Shown: positions 46,481 to 60,803, counted from the first letter of the stretch. The stretch is 64,000 nucleotides of DNA from Deefgea chitinilytica (GCF_016881405.1 NZ_WOFE01000001.1:992001-1056000), one strand, 5' to 3'. Notes: generated by a model from the sequence alone, not told the origin. Program-made: numbers and translations.

Positions 46481-48397
46481 TAGTGAAGAATGATTTTTTT
46501 CATCTACCAGAGATGAAACAATATGGCACAACTGATTTATCAAAGAACCCCAACTATTTTCAAGGCCTTTAGACAGCGTAGTTACTGCAGGAAACCATGG
46601 TGAAGCAGGTTGGCAGCCAAGCTGCCAATAATCAACTGCCCAACTACTCAAATAGATCGTTGGCACCCCTAATGCAGCGGCCTGCATATAAGTTGCTGTT
46701 CCTGGAGCTACAATCAGATCACACGCCTTCATTAAGCACGCTGCTGCATCAAGATCATCAAACAAATCAATTTCATGCGCACAAAGCAATCGCCCAGGAA
46801 ATCGCTCATCCAACCACCTCTGTTCCTCAGTTGCCAGCTGATGCTGTAAGTTAATCAGATGCACACCTGATAATTCAAACAATGGCGCAAGATCCAGCAA
46901 ATCTAAGTAATTATGATTACGTATCGCATCCCGATACCCACTTCGCCATGCCAATCCAACCAATAAACCAGGTTCTAGGGCTTGCAACCGAGAACGCCAA
47001 TGGTTTGTACGTATAATATCGTCTTGTAATAATACAGACTGGCCAGAAAATGCTGACAATGATTGTCTAAAAAATTTTGGCAATGAACCAATTGCCACCT
47101 GATAATCATACTTTTGTGCCATCAAGGCATGCCTAGGTACTCGATTTGGTATGACAACAATCTCAGGATAAGAGCGACTAAACAAGGTAACGAGCTTAGG
47201 ATGACAGGCATACACAACCGTAGCAAACTCACCAGCCAAGTCGGGCAGGCAAGTAGCCCACATAATCTCATCTCCCAAACCCTGTTCGCGATAAACAAGA
47301 ATCGACTTGCCCTTGCCACTCTCCCCCTGCCAGTGTGGTGTACTGTCATTTAATGACCAAGGCTCTTGTCGTGACCAGCGCGATTCGTAATGCGTCCACG
47401 CCTTCTCTAACTGCCCCAACGCCATTTCAGTCATCGACTGGTTATACAAAAACTCTTGACAGTCGGGTCTAAGCATTAAAGCATTTTGGTGATAAACCAA
47501 AGCCTCTTCATACCGTCCCATGTGCTGCAAAAAAACAGCATAAAAATCATTTACTTCTGGAATATCAGGGTATTTTGCTAAAGCTTCTTTATAAAGCAAC
47601 TCGGCAGCGTCATAATCACCCGCTACCTTGCTATTAAAATGAGCTTGATTTATCAATAAAAGCCAATCATCACAATCGCCAGCACCTGCTTTTTCATATA
47701 ATTTTCGACCGTCCTCATACTCACCTAGCTCGACCAAGGCTGCACCATAACTCGAATAAAAACGACTTACATCAACTCCATCTAATTGCTCAAATCTTGG
47801 GCTATCTTGTAACCTCTCAAAAACTTCACGAGCTTCAAAAAACCGTGAAGCTTTTAACAGAACTGCTCCATATTGCAACAGCAGAAGCGGACTCTCGGCA
47901 TCTTCTGCCTCATTTAATTTACCCATGGCTTGATCAAATTGACCACGCAAGGTGTATACAGCAACCAAGTTGATAATGCTTGGTGTATAACCGGGATGCA
48001 CAGCAAGAGCTCGATTGCAATACAATTCGGCCGAAGTTAAATCATTCCTCAGTAAAGCCATCGAGGCCAGTTCATTAGTAACCAAAGCATCCAGCGGTTG
48101 ATCCGAATGCAACTGTATATACATCTGTTCCGCATTTTCAGCTTGACCAGACAGTTTTAGTGACTTTGCAAGGTTGCAGCGTAACTGGAAATTATTAGGT
48201 TGCTTTTTTAATGCCGCGCGAAAAAAAACTTCAGCATCTTGAAAATTTTCCATGCGCGCAAGGGCTGCACCTTTCAAATGAAGTAAATCACCATCTTGGT
48301 GATGCACCGTCACTGAACTCAATAAATCAAGGGACTGATCTATTTTGCCTGACTCAAGTAGAGAGAGCGCCTTTTTAAAAACGGCTGAATTACTCAA
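46478..48397 (-). CDS. TPR glycosyltransferase, candidate flagellin glycosyltransferase
   Basis: A 639-residue protein. The first ~370 residues are TPR repeats (for example FQDAEVFFRAALKKQPNNFQLRCNL; YEEALVYHQNALMLRPD). The rest resembles a GT-B glycosyltransferase domain: YREQGLGDEIMWATCLPDL, VGLAWRSGY and DLIVAPGTATYMQAAALGVPTIYL (nucleotide-sugar binding). This fusion occurs beside flagellin genes in several proteobacteria as a transferase for nonulosonic acids. It ends the pse operon directly before fliC. The acceptor is inferred. Confidence 0.75.
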   Translation of the reverse strand: MSNSAVFKKALSLLESGKIDQSLDLLSSVTVHHQDGDLLHLKGAALARMENFQDAEVFFRAALKKQPNNFQLRCNLAKSLKLSGQAENAEQMYIQLHSDQPLDALVTNELASMALLRNDLTSAELYCNRALAVHPGYTPSIINLVAVYTLRGQFDQAMGKLNEAEDAESPLLLLQYGAVLLKASRFFEAREVFERLQDSPRFEQLDGVDVSRFYSSYGAALVELGEYEDGRKLYEKAGAGDCDDWLLLINQAHFNSKVAGDYDAAELLYKEALAKYPDIPEVNDFYAVFLQHMGRYEEALVYHQNALMLRPDCQEFLYNQSMTEMALGQLEKAWTHYESRWSRQEPWSLNDSTPHWQGESGKGKSILVYREQGLGDEIMWATCLPDLAGEFATVVYACHPKLVTLFSRSYPEIVVIPNRVPRHALMAQKYDYQVAIGSLPKFFRQSLSAFSGQSVLLQDDIIRTNHWRSRLQALEPGLLVGLAWRSGYRDAIRNHNYLDLLDLAPLFELSGVHLINLQHQLATEEQRWLDERFPGRLLCAHEIDLFDDLDAAACLMKACDLIVAPGTATYMQAAALGVPTIYLSSWAVDYWQLGCQPASPWFPAVTTLSKGLENSWGSLINQLCHIVSSLVDEKNHSSL

Positions 48398-48411
48398 TTT
48401 GCGCCCCTCTA

Positions 48412-49452
48412 CTAGAAATGCTCGAATCTGATCGGTGTCCCACGTGCAATTTCGTCGCGTGCTTGCCTCCCGATGATTTGATCAATAAATTTGGGCGGCA
48501 AACCAAAACCAGGCCGAATCGCTCTAATGTTCTCTGCGGTAAATAGCTCACCCTTAGCAATATTTTTACATGCGTACAGTGACCTTCGATATTGCAAACT
48601 TGGTGCTTCGGCTTCAGTAGGCCCATAGCTAACGCCACCTAAAGAAAGCCATGCTCTTCTTGACTCAATCACCAAGGATGACAACTCTGCTGGCTCTATA
48701 GAAAATACAGAATCCACGCCCCCATCTGCACGACTCAAGGTGAAATGTTTCTCAATCACACTTGCCCCCAATGCCACAGCAGCTATAGCAGCACCAATAC
48801 CCATCGTGTGGTCAGACAGGCCGACTTCACACTGGAACAGCTCACGCAAATGAGGCAAGGTGCGAACATTACTATTTTCTGGACTTGCAGGATAAGTGCT
48901 CGTGCATTTTAATAAAACAATATCATGACAACCATTCTGCCTTAGGGTAGTAACTAGTTCACCTAACTCAGCAACAGAAGCCATTCCTGTCGATACAATG
49001 ACAGGCTTACCGGTTTTAGCAACCTTCCTCAACAAAGGCAAATCGGTATTTTCGAAGGAAGCAATTTTGTAAGCTGGCACATTTAGAGTTTCAAGAAAAT
49101 CAACGGCGGTTTCATCAAAAGGAGTACTGAAAGCTAAAATGCCTTTCTCTGCTGCTCGTGAAAAAATAGCTGAATGCCACTCCCATGGAGTATGAGCTTC
49201 GCGGTACAAATTATGTAAAGTCCGCCCCGACCAAAGACTGTTCGGATCAGAAATACTGAATTCACCTTCTGAACAGTCAATCGTCATTGTGTCCGCAGTG
49301 TAAGTTTGTAACTTGATTGCATCTGCCCCAGCCGCAGCCGCAGCGTCGACAATCGCCAACGCTCGCTCAAGTGATTGATTATGATTACCTGACATTTCAG
49401 CAATCACAAATGGCGCAGATTCTCTACCGATTTTTCGCCCAGCAATATCCAT
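48412..49452 (-). CDS. pseI: Pseudaminic acid synthase
   Basis: A 346-residue NeuB-family synthase. The barrel begins APFVIAEMSGNHNQSLERALAIVDAA; LKCTSTYPASPE and GLSDHTMG are catalytic-site motifs; EKHFTL carries metal/PEP residues. A SAF (antifreeze-like) domain closes the protein (about 285-346). PseI condenses PEP with 2,4-diacetamido-2,4,6-trideoxy-altrose to give pseudaminic acid. PseI rather than NeuB or LegI is inferred from the other pse genes. Confidence 0.9.
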   Translation of the reverse strand: MDIAGRKIGRESAPFVIAEMSGNHNQSLERALAIVDAAAAAGADAIKLQTYTADTMTIDCSEGEFSISDPNSLWSGRTLHNLYREAHTPWEWHSAIFSRAAEKGILAFSTPFDETAVDFLETLNVPAYKIASFENTDLPLLRKVAKTGKPVIVSTGMASVAELGELVTTLRQNGCHDIVLLKCTSTYPASPENSNVRTLPHLRELFQCEVGLSDHTMGIGAAIAAVALGASVIEKHFTLSRADGGVDSVFSIEPAELSSLVIESRRAWLSLGGVSYGPTEAEAPSLQYRRSLYACKNIAKGELFTAENIRAIRPGFGLPPKFIDQIIGRQARDEIARGTPIRFEHF

Positions 49453-49461
49453 AATTGCACC

Positions 49462-50148
49462 TTACTTTTTAATATACGAATAAAAAGAACCCCAACCGAT
49501 ATTTGCAACCACATCAAGAACAGAGAGATGAGAAACAAAATTAGCACAACCTTGATCATAAATGGAAGGTATAAAGTCTTGGACATCCAACGCTATTCCA
49601 GACCTTTGACCAAAATGATCTTGATGCAAATATGGCAAAGATCCAACGGGTGTCAAATATCGATTACAGCCAAGTTGAATACAAATATTCTCCAAACGAT
49701 CTGATCGTATTCCAGACACCTTTAAATCTGACGACTTAATTAATTTGCATTCCAAGCCAACCTTGCTGACGCAATAATTAAGTAAAAATATGTTAAATTC
49801 TGACAAAACACTAGATTCTTTAGGAACAGCCAGCTCAATCAACTCTACAACATCAGTATAAAATGGTCGGCCAGAGTATGCAGAATGCATTTTCTCCTTT
49901 AAAAAATCAAAATATCTGACATCTATAAAATCAACCTCCACCTCGGTTATTTTTTTTCGAGCACCACTTTTCTTTACCGGTAAAGTAATAAATTCGATCT
50001 GATCGTGCCGCAATATTCGATTACGTTGATGCCATGAAGAACGACAAAACTGAACATCATCAAGAAATACAAAAAACTCTACCTGAGTCATCAAATTAAA
50101 ATAACCAGCCCAAGGCAAATAGCTCGGCTGCATAATTGCACAACGCAT
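49462..50148 (-). CDS. WbqC-family protein
   Basis: A 228-residue soluble protein with the WbqC-like signature MRCAIMQPSYLPWAGYFNLM and DDVQFCRSSWHQRNRI. These proteins occur in O-antigen and flagellar glycan clusters; the reaction is unknown, though transfer of an acyl or amino-acid group has been suggested for the family. It lies between pseI and a methyltransferase with spacing of 9 and 2 bases, so it is in the same operon. Confidence 0.85.
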   Translation of the reverse strand: MRCAIMQPSYLPWAGYFNLMTQVEFFVFLDDVQFCRSSWHQRNRILRHDQIEFITLPVKKSGARKKITEVEVDFIDVRYFDFLKEKMHSAYSGRPFYTDVVELIELAVPKESSVLSEFNIFLLNYCVSKVGLECKLIKSSDLKVSGIRSDRLENICIQLGCNRYLTPVGSLPYLHQDHFGQRSGIALDVQDFIPSIYDQGCANFVSHLSVLDVVANIGWGSFYSYIKK

Positions 50149-50150
50149 AA

Positions 50151-50927
50151 TTAATCCGTATTTCTTTCAAATAGGTAGTCATGCCGTATCATGACTTGCT
50201 TGGATCCTGCTTCGGTTCTAGGTAAGCAACGATCAGCATCCCATAAAAGAGACCAGCCAGCTGCAGCAAAAATTTCTGCAACTTCACTTCTAACCGTAAA
50301 GTAATTTCTTTTCGGATAAATCAGATAATCGGAAAAGCCTAATAATGCTTGCAGCATCCGATATGCATGGCGCAAAGCATATCCAATACCCCGACTCTTG
50401 ACTGACCATAAAAGAAAATGTACCAATGAATCGTCATACTGACGTCCAGTAAACTCATCTGACTCAGGATGCTCACCAAGGAAAAGCTTGCAACCGGGCT
50501 TGGCTAGCCGAGCCAGTTCTGTCGCCGTTGCAACAAAGCTTTCACGATCCGGTAAACAAAGACAAACACCGTTAATCACAATACGGTCAGCAAGACCAGA
50601 AGGCAATGGAATACTATGAGAGTAGCCTTTCAAGAACTCGATTTTTTCATTTTCATAAAATGAAGAAAGCATCTGCACTTCTTCCTGCAAAGGGAGTATT
50701 CCGATACGTCGTGCCACGTTGTTTATCGATAGCAAAAAATGCCCACCACCACACCCAACATCCACCACAACAGAATCTGCGGCAATTTTCAGCTTTTCCG
50801 CAATCAACTGATTTGCAACCGAGGTAAGGCTTGACTCTTCACCTCGCCCTGTTAGAGCATTCACATCAACATGCCGAGCCCAATACTTACTAACATCAAG
50901 ATACTGATCGAATTTGATTATTGCCAT
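50151..50927 (-). CDS. Class I SAM-dependent methyltransferase
   Basis: A 258-residue methyltransferase. The SAM-binding glycine motif is VVVDVGCGGGHFLLSI, followed by IVINGVCLCLPD and LFLGEHPES in the later strands. The substrate is unknown; its place in the operon suggests modification of a nonulosonic sugar or its carrier. It overlaps pseG by 10 bases. Confidence 0.8.
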   Translation of the reverse strand: MAIIKFDQYLDVSKYWARHVDVNALTGRGEESSLTSVANQLIAEKLKIAADSVVVDVGCGGGHFLLSINNVARRIGILPLQEEVQMLSSFYENEKIEFLKGYSHSIPLPSGLADRIVINGVCLCLPDRESFVATATELARLAKPGCKLFLGEHPESDEFTGRQYDDSLVHFLLWSVKSRGIGYALRHAYRMLQALLGFSDYLIYPKRNYFTVRSEVAEIFAAAGWSLLWDADRCLPRTEAGSKQVMIRHDYLFERNTD

Positions 50928-51907
50928 ATCACACCATGAATATCAAAAACATCAACTATCGCATTAGCCAAACGCTGAGCACCAAGACCATCAATCAAAT
51001 TGGTCATTAAAGAACGCTCAATTACGTCTTCAAGCGAAGTCATCTCAAGAAGCGCCTTCTCTAGATTTAGTCGCCAGCTCCCCACCTGCTCAACCATATG
51101 GACTGCGCTTAGTCTGTTAAAGTAAGAAACATCTAATACTTGATTATCAACAACGGGAAAGGCAATCACAGGTAAACATCTCGCCAGAACCTCATAAAGT
51201 GTTTGTCCACCAGCTACAATCCCGAAATCACAAAAATCAATCATCTGACACAAAGTATTTGCATTTATATTTCTGTAGATATGCAATTTTTCGCTAGATA
51301 AAACAACGGAAGGAGTCTCACGAACAATCAAATGAATATGTGCTTTTGGATAAGCTCCAGAAATTGCTTCTATGCATTCGGGCAGGAAAGCCTCACCGGC
51401 TCCCAGAGCAAGAAAAATATGACTAGTATCTCGATTGATACGACAAAGCCTTCTCTCAGAAAACTCACTACGTATACACGTCCAACTCAGGCCAAGACAA
51501 TAGGTAACCAAGGGGTTACGTATAGGATAAGCGGTTTGCTCAGCTAATGGCGTTGGATCAACAACCATGCCGCAAGGGTAAGTCCTATGAAGATAATCAT
51601 CAAAAAAAACCACATTCCTATTCAGCAGAAGTAAATTATCAATCATGAAGGATGTGCATTGATAGCTATCCAAAACCACCACATCAACAGCAACAATCAA
51701 TGAACGTACAGCAGATAAATCAGACCGCCAGGCACAAAAATGCGAGGAAACGTTCAGGTCAGGAAGAGTAGAAACTTCGCCACACCAATCTATCAACATC
51801 TGCCCCTGTAATGATAGACGATTCAGCTCCAAAGCCAATGCAGCGCATCTGATTAAATGCCCCCAGCCTAGAGTACTTCCTCCTTCAGTGAGGATTAAAT
51901 AGTTCAT
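50918..51907 (-). CDS. pseG: UDP-2,4-diacetamido-2,4,6-trideoxy-altropyranose hydrolase
   Basis: A 329-residue PseG, a GT-B-fold hydrolase that frees the hexose from UDP before PseI. GGSTLGWGHLIRCAALALEL carries the catalytic histidine; FLALGAGEAF and IVAGGQTLYEVLARCLPVIAFPVVDNQ are the nucleotide-binding parts. It has no fused PseH acetyltransferase domain. ATG 51907 overlaps the pseF stop (ATGA); the longer open frame to 51952 is inside pseF. Confidence 0.85.
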   Translation of the reverse strand: MNYLILTEGGSTLGWGHLIRCAALALELNRLSLQGQMLIDWCGEVSTLPDLNVSSHFCAWRSDLSAVRSLIVAVDVVVLDSYQCTSFMIDNLLLLNRNVVFFDDYLHRTYPCGMVVDPTPLAEQTAYPIRNPLVTYCLGLSWTCIRSEFSERRLCRINRDTSHIFLALGAGEAFLPECIEAISGAYPKAHIHLIVRETPSVVLSSEKLHIYRNINANTLCQMIDFCDFGIVAGGQTLYEVLARCLPVIAFPVVDNQVLDVSYFNRLSAVHMVEQVGSWRLNLEKALLEMTSLEDVIERSLMTNLIDGLGAQRLANAIVDVFDIHGVIWQ

Positions 51908-52596
51908 ACTTTCTGATTCACAAAGCGATATAGATGCTCTGAAAAAAGCCAATCGTCGCTAGTGTCTATATCCTGACTTTGTAGCCGCGTAAGGGGAAAA
52001 ATTTCCACTCTCGAACCAATAGGTAATCTTCCTAAAAAATAATCAGGCCTTGCCCAATACAATTGACCTGCGTCGTACCATGATTTTTCAAGATCCTGTG
52101 TTCTACTCATCGCATGTTCTGGAAAAAAAGATCTAGCGCCGAATTCATTCGAATAAAGAAAAGCTCTCTGTATTGGCGATGGAAATGTAGTACCAGTCAT
52201 CACCAAACCAACATTTTTAGTTAACAACGCATGACTGTCTCGAACCACCTCCGGAGTTAACAATGGAGTGGTCGGATAAATACAACAAACTTCTTCAGGA
52301 TAAAAATTGGCCAAATGAAGCTCAGATAGCGCATGCGCTACAACCTCATCGGTTCCAGTAAAGTCGTCCGCCAATCGAGCAGGACGGAGAAATGGAACTA
52401 CTGCACCATATTGAATAGCAATCGATGCAATTTCCTCATCATCCGTAGAAACGATGACCTTTTCAAATAAGCCACAAGTCAAAGCAAGTTTAATAGGATA
52501 AGAAATAATTGGTGCACCACAAAAATCACGTATATTTTTACGTGGAATACGCTTACTCCCCCCCCGAGCAGGAATAATTGCCACTCGCTGAGTCAT
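51904..52596 (-). CDS. pseF: Pseudaminic acid cytidylyltransferase
   Basis: A 230-residue CMP-sugar synthase of the NeuA/PseF type. AIIPARGGSKRIPRKNIRDF is the CTP-binding start; STDDEEIASIA and IYPTTPLLTPE are family motifs. It activates pseudaminic acid as CMP-Pse. TGGAGAAAAG precedes ATG 52596, and it overlaps the preceding methylase by 4 bases. It is a usual component of the pathway. Confidence 0.91.
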   Translation of the reverse strand: MTQRVAIIPARGGSKRIPRKNIRDFCGAPIISYPIKLALTCGLFEKVIVSTDDEEIASIAIQYGAVVPFLRPARLADDFTGTDEVVAHALSELHLANFYPEEVCCIYPTTPLLTPEVVRDSHALLTKNVGLVMTGTTFPSPIQRAFLYSNEFGARSFFPEHAMSRTQDLEKSWYDAGQLYWARPDYFLGRLPIGSRVEIFPLTRLQSQDIDTSDDWLFSEHLYRFVNQKV

Positions 52597-53210
52597 CTTT
52601 TCTCCAGTAAAAACCAATTAATGTCATCTTGAGGAAACAAAGGATCACGATGATATGCAAAACCATAAGCACGTAATTGCAAATCAGGATAGAAATCGAG
52701 CATTTCCCCAGCAAAATCACGTTTAAATAATTTACCTTGATTACCGCGATAATTCACTTCAACCGGTGATGGATTGTAATACTCGGCAATTAAAATATAT
52801 CGCTGACTGCTGTGATACAGTTGGTCATAGGCTTTATGCAGTAAATCTGGCGCCAAATGAATTAGCACACCCTTGGTAAAACTCAAATCGACCTTTTCAG
52901 CAATCGGATAATCAAATAAAGAACCCTGCCATACCTCAGCAATACCCAATTGATTGGCTTGCTCACACGCCTTTTGATTCAATTCAACGCCTAATAATTT
53001 AGCTGTGGGGATTAGTTGATACAAAGCGCGTAAATTCATGCCGCAATTAGTACCAAACTCTAGAATACTCTGCACAGGCTGGCAGTGACCTAGCACTTTA
53101 ACAAACAAGGCGACATTGGCCGCTAATAAAGTATCGCTTTGATTGCGTTCGACATAATCATTGCCAAATTTGCCCCGCCAAAACTGTTCTTGCTCAGTTA
53201 ATTCACGCAT
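52593..53210 (-). CDS. Pseudaminic acid biosynthesis-associated methylase
   Basis: A 205-residue methyltransferase with the pattern ILEFGTNCGMNLRALYQLIP for SAM binding and the start EQEQFWRGKFGNDYVERN, which is the hallmark of a family found within Pse gene clusters. It may methylate the sugar or an intermediate; no activity is established. It sits between pseC and pseF with 8-base spacing and 4-base overlap. Confidence 0.87.
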   Translation of the reverse strand: MRELTEQEQFWRGKFGNDYVERNQSDTLLAANVALFVKVLGHCQPVQSILEFGTNCGMNLRALYQLIPTAKLLGVELNQKACEQANQLGIAEVWQGSLFDYPIAEKVDLSFTKGVLIHLAPDLLHKAYDQLYHSSQRYILIAEYYNPSPVEVNYRGNQGKLFKRDFAGEMLDFYPDLQLRAYGFAYHRDPLFPQDDINWFLLEKR

Positions 53211-53218
53211 TGTTGGCC

Positions 53219-55368
<2,150 letters not shown>

Positions 55369-55530
55369 TCACTTATAAATCAGTGCACTGCACTGTAAAC
55401 GGCAATTAAATTTTGCATAACTGCTCAGTTTCGTTGATTGAAAATAATCAAGATAAGCTGCTAGCAAAACAAACACTCAATACAGCCAAAGAAACGCCTA
55501 ATTCCGTCAGCAAAATATAAGCTATATCTT

Positions 55531-55568
55531 ATAAAAATTAAAAGGGCGCTACCAGCGGTAACGCCCTT
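55531..55568 (-). terminator. Intrinsic terminator after galU
   Basis: AAGGGCGTTACC pairs with GGTAGCGCCCTT (12 bp, one G-U) around a GCT loop, followed by TTTAATTTTTAT on the minus strand. It separates galU from the pse operon. Confidence 0.88.
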
Positions 55569-55603
55569 CTGTTTCATTCCAACATCTTTATTTAACGAGC
55601 CGA

Positions 55604-56479
55604 TTATTTATCTTGGCAAAACTCTTTCAAATACGCCGAGAATTCTGCACCCACTTCGTGGTGCTTCATACCCAGTTCAACCGTTGCTTTTAAGAAACCA
55701 ATCTTACTACCGCAGTCGTAGCGCGTACCTTGCAGCTTGTGCGCAAGGATATGTTGCTCTTGCATCAGCGCGAAAATACCATCAGTAAGCTGGATTTCAC
55801 CGCCTTTGCCCGGTTGCACATGCTGCAGATGATGGAAAATGCGTGGCGTTAAAATATAACGCCCCACCACAGCCAGATTGGACGGAGCTTCTTCTGGCTT
55901 TGGCTTCTCAACAATATTACCAACACGCAAGCGTTGTGCGTTTTCAGACACTTCCACAATGCCGTAGCTGCCTGTTTCTTCATGCGCCACTTCTTCCACA
56001 CCCAGCACCGAGCAATGCGTATCGTCAAACACATCGACCATGCGTTTCATTTCTGAAACGCCATTTCCATCGATCAAGTCGTCCGCCAAAATTACCGCAA
56101 ACGGCTCATCACCCACGACTGGCTTAGCGCATAACACCGCATGACCCAAACCCAAGGCTTCAGGTTGGCGAATATAAATGCACGTCACTGATTTTGGGAT
56201 AATTCCGCGTAAAATTTCCAGCAATTTGGTTTTTTGCTTCGCCTCCAAATCGGCTTCCAACTCGCCCGCTTTATCAAAGTGGTCTTCAATACTGCGTTTA
56301 TGACGGCCAGTAATGAAGATCATCTCGGTAATTCCTGCGGCCAACGCCTCTTCAACGGCGTACTGAATCAGCGGTTTATCAACCACCGACATCATTTCTT
56401 TCGGGCTGGCCTTCGTTGCAGGCAAGAAACGTGTCCCCATACCAGCGACAGGGAAAACGGCTTTGCGAATTTTTTGCAT
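55604..56479 (-). CDS. galU: UTP-glucose-1-phosphate uridylyltransferase
   Basis: A 291-residue GalU that makes UDP-glucose for polysaccharide and trehalose synthesis. [24 protein letters not shown] is the nucleotide-binding start, with [20 protein letters not shown] and [14 protein letters not shown] later. ATG 56479 is preceded by AGGAAATTCC, an ideal site. The same frame stays open upstream for 68 more residues that read as a helix-turn-helix protein; see the next entry. A terminator closes the gene. Confidence 0.92.
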   Translation of the reverse strand: MQKIRKAVFPVAGMGTRFLPATKASPKEMMSVVDKPLIQYAVEEALAAGITEMIFITGRHKRSIEDHFDKAGELEADLEAKQKTKLLEILRGIIPKSVTCIYIRQPEALGLGHAVLCAKPVVGDEPFAVILADDLIDGNGVSEMKRMVDVFDDTHCSVLGVEEVAHEETGSYGIVEVSENAQRLRVGNIVEKPKPEEAPSNLAVVGRYILTPRIFHHLQHVQPGKGGEIQLTDGIFALMQEQHILAHKLQGTRYDCGSKIGFLKATVELGMKHHEVGAEFSAYLKEFCQDK

Positions 56480-56683
56480 GGAATTTCCTGATTGAGTTTG
56501 AATAGATGCGAGCAAACCAAGGCGCAGGGCAGCGCCCAGCACTTGATCGGATTGTTTCAGGCTCAATTGATCTGGCCATTGCGACACCGCCGAACGACCA
56601 AGACCGAGCGCATCAGCAAGACGAATTTGTGAACCAAAGATTTGTAGGGCTTCAGACTTACGCATGATGTTATGTTTAATCAT
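56480..56683 (-). other. Cro/YdaS-like HTH segment continuous in frame with galU
   Basis: 68 codons upstream of and in frame with galU. The text [31 protein letters not shown] is a helix-turn-helix of the Cro/YdaS type, normally a stand-alone ~65-residue regulator. No stop codon separates it from galU, so it is either a fused N-terminal domain (359 residues in all) or a regulator gene whose stop was lost. An ATG at 56665 (MRKSEALQ) is another possible start. The galU ribosome site lies inside its end. Confidence 0.7.
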
Positions 56684-56690
56684 TTAAACA
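56673..56690. promoter_or_regulatory. Palindrome at the HTH start codon, candidate operator
   Basis: TGTTTAA-TCAT-TTAAACA, a perfect 7-bp inverted repeat that overlaps ATG 56683. A second GTTTAAA half-site lies ~40 bases upstream. The place suggests self-repression by the HTH protein. Confidence 0.5.
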
Positions 56691-56875
56691 GCAATGTCAA
56701 TAATTAATTTAACTGCAACATTGTTTAAATTTTCAAACACGACCAATACCGATGCAGGTCATCAACAAAGCCTGCGAAAGACTCAGAAACACAAACAAAG
56801 GCCAGACACCTCTGTGATATGCAGGTTTTCCGTGTGTTTTCGTGAACCAATCGCTTATCAAATATTGAGAAACCA

Positions 56876-59284
<2,409 letters not shown>

Positions 59285-59353
59285 TCACTTTTCCCAATAA
59301 GAAACGCCGCTTCATCTGAGCGGCGCTACTTGTTTTTAATCGTGCAATGATAT

Positions 59354-60652
59354 TTAGGCAAATAAACGTAGCGCAGCGACCGAGCCCGGCGCAATACCAC
59401 GATCATCCATATCAGCATACAAACCCGCCAATTGCTTGCGAATATTGGCCAAGCTAGCTGCATTCAACGGTTTGTAATTGTCATCAACCAGTTCGCAATG
59501 CAATGCGGTCGCCAAGTTTTGTGCGAAATCGGCCAAATAATCAAACACCGCCAAACCACCTGCGACGCGCGGCACATCAAACAACAAGGTCAAACCTTGC
59601 GATGTCGACATCAAAGGGCTTTGATCTTGATTGGCCAATACAAACAAGGTTTTGCCAGAATCACTACGATATTGGAAGGTACCATCTGCATGATTACGCA
59701 CCAAACCCGCTTGCTCGGATAAAACGCGGACTTTTTCCATCGGAATCGGACGTGCACCGGCGGGAATATTTAAACCGATCAGCACATCGACAGACGCACA
59801 AAATTCGTCCAATTCTTTGGCTAAACTGAGCTTGGCCGACTTTTGCGGGAATGTGACCGATGCATCCAAATCATCGCTAAACTGCTGCACACCCATACAA
59901 AACGCATTTAAGCTTTCTGGCGTTAAAGCCCCCTGCCGATCAGCCATTTGCAAACCAATTCGCAACTCTTTAAAACGACCACGGGTCGTGCTATTGAGCA
60001 TTTCCCACTGCTTGTTTTGATTTAAGCCCAGCACTTGTACGCGCTTATTGGCAGGAAACGGTGGAATATCAGCTGCTGAAATCGGCTCTGGCGCATGCAG
60101 TTCGGCAATAAAATCCAAGGACGGATCCAGCAAACTGCCAGCCAAAACAACCTCATCCGCAATCTCAGTGCTAGCCGGTGGCACAGCCTTGAAACTTGGC
60201 TCAGCCTGCTCCAAGGATGCGACAAACTCAGACTGGGTATCAAGTGCAGGATCTTTATCTTCAACGACTGTAGACGTATACGTCGAACGATAGGCCGGTG
60301 GCATATCAGGAATATCATCCGGCATATTGTCGCTATACGAATGATGCTGAGCCGCCTGCAAATGCGCCTCGCTCAGTTCTGGCACATCATATTCGGCACG
60401 ATCTAGGCGAGCTTCATCGTATTGCGGCGTCACTTCTGGTGTAGCAAGAGGCTCTAAAATCGGCTCTAAGCGCTGACCGTCACCTTTGCGTACCATGTTT
60501 TTAGGGGTATTGAGCAAGGCATCAGGCTGATTGCGTGCAAAAGCTTTATTGGCTTGCTGACGATAGCGATATTCTTGCCACCAATTGAATCCATACACGG
60601 CAGCAACAAAGCCACCTGCACCGACTAAAGAATAAATCTGAAGTTCAGTCAT
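59354..60652 (-). CDS. zipA: Cell division protein ZipA
   Basis: A 432-residue ZipA. One N-terminal membrane helix (about 7-25), a long acidic/Pro linker (about 40-245) and the C-terminal FtsZ-binding domain (about 290-430, with KELDEFCASVDVLIGLNIPAGARPIP and TLLFDVPRVAGG) are in the usual order. It anchors the Z ring to the inner membrane. The smc-zipA-ligA order is conserved in related bacteria. Confidence 0.88.
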   Translation of the reverse strand: MTELQIYSLVGAGGFVAAVYGFNWWQEYRYRQQANKAFARNQPDALLNTPKNMVRKGDGQRLEPILEPLATPEVTPQYDEARLDRAEYDVPELSEAHLQAAQHHSYSDNMPDDIPDMPPAYRSTYTSTVVEDKDPALDTQSEFVASLEQAEPSFKAVPPASTEIADEVVLAGSLLDPSLDFIAELHAPEPISAADIPPFPANKRVQVLGLNQNKQWEMLNSTTRGRFKELRIGLQMADRQGALTPESLNAFCMGVQQFSDDLDASVTFPQKSAKLSLAKELDEFCASVDVLIGLNIPAGARPIPMEKVRVLSEQAGLVRNHADGTFQYRSDSGKTLFVLANQDQSPLMSTSQGLTLLFDVPRVAGGLAVFDYLADFAQNLATALHCELVDDNYKPLNAASLANIRKQLAGLYADMDDRGIAPGSVAALRLFA

Positions 60653-60803
60653 TGTTTTATCTATGTCTCGACAAAAGCGTAATCATTTACGCGTTAATTA
60701 TATTTTGCACCATGCTAAAAAAGTAAGCCAAAAGCACCCACACTTCGTTGCCGCGCCTTGCGTGACAACTTTTGCATCATGATTTATCAAAAAGCAAAGC
60801 ACC

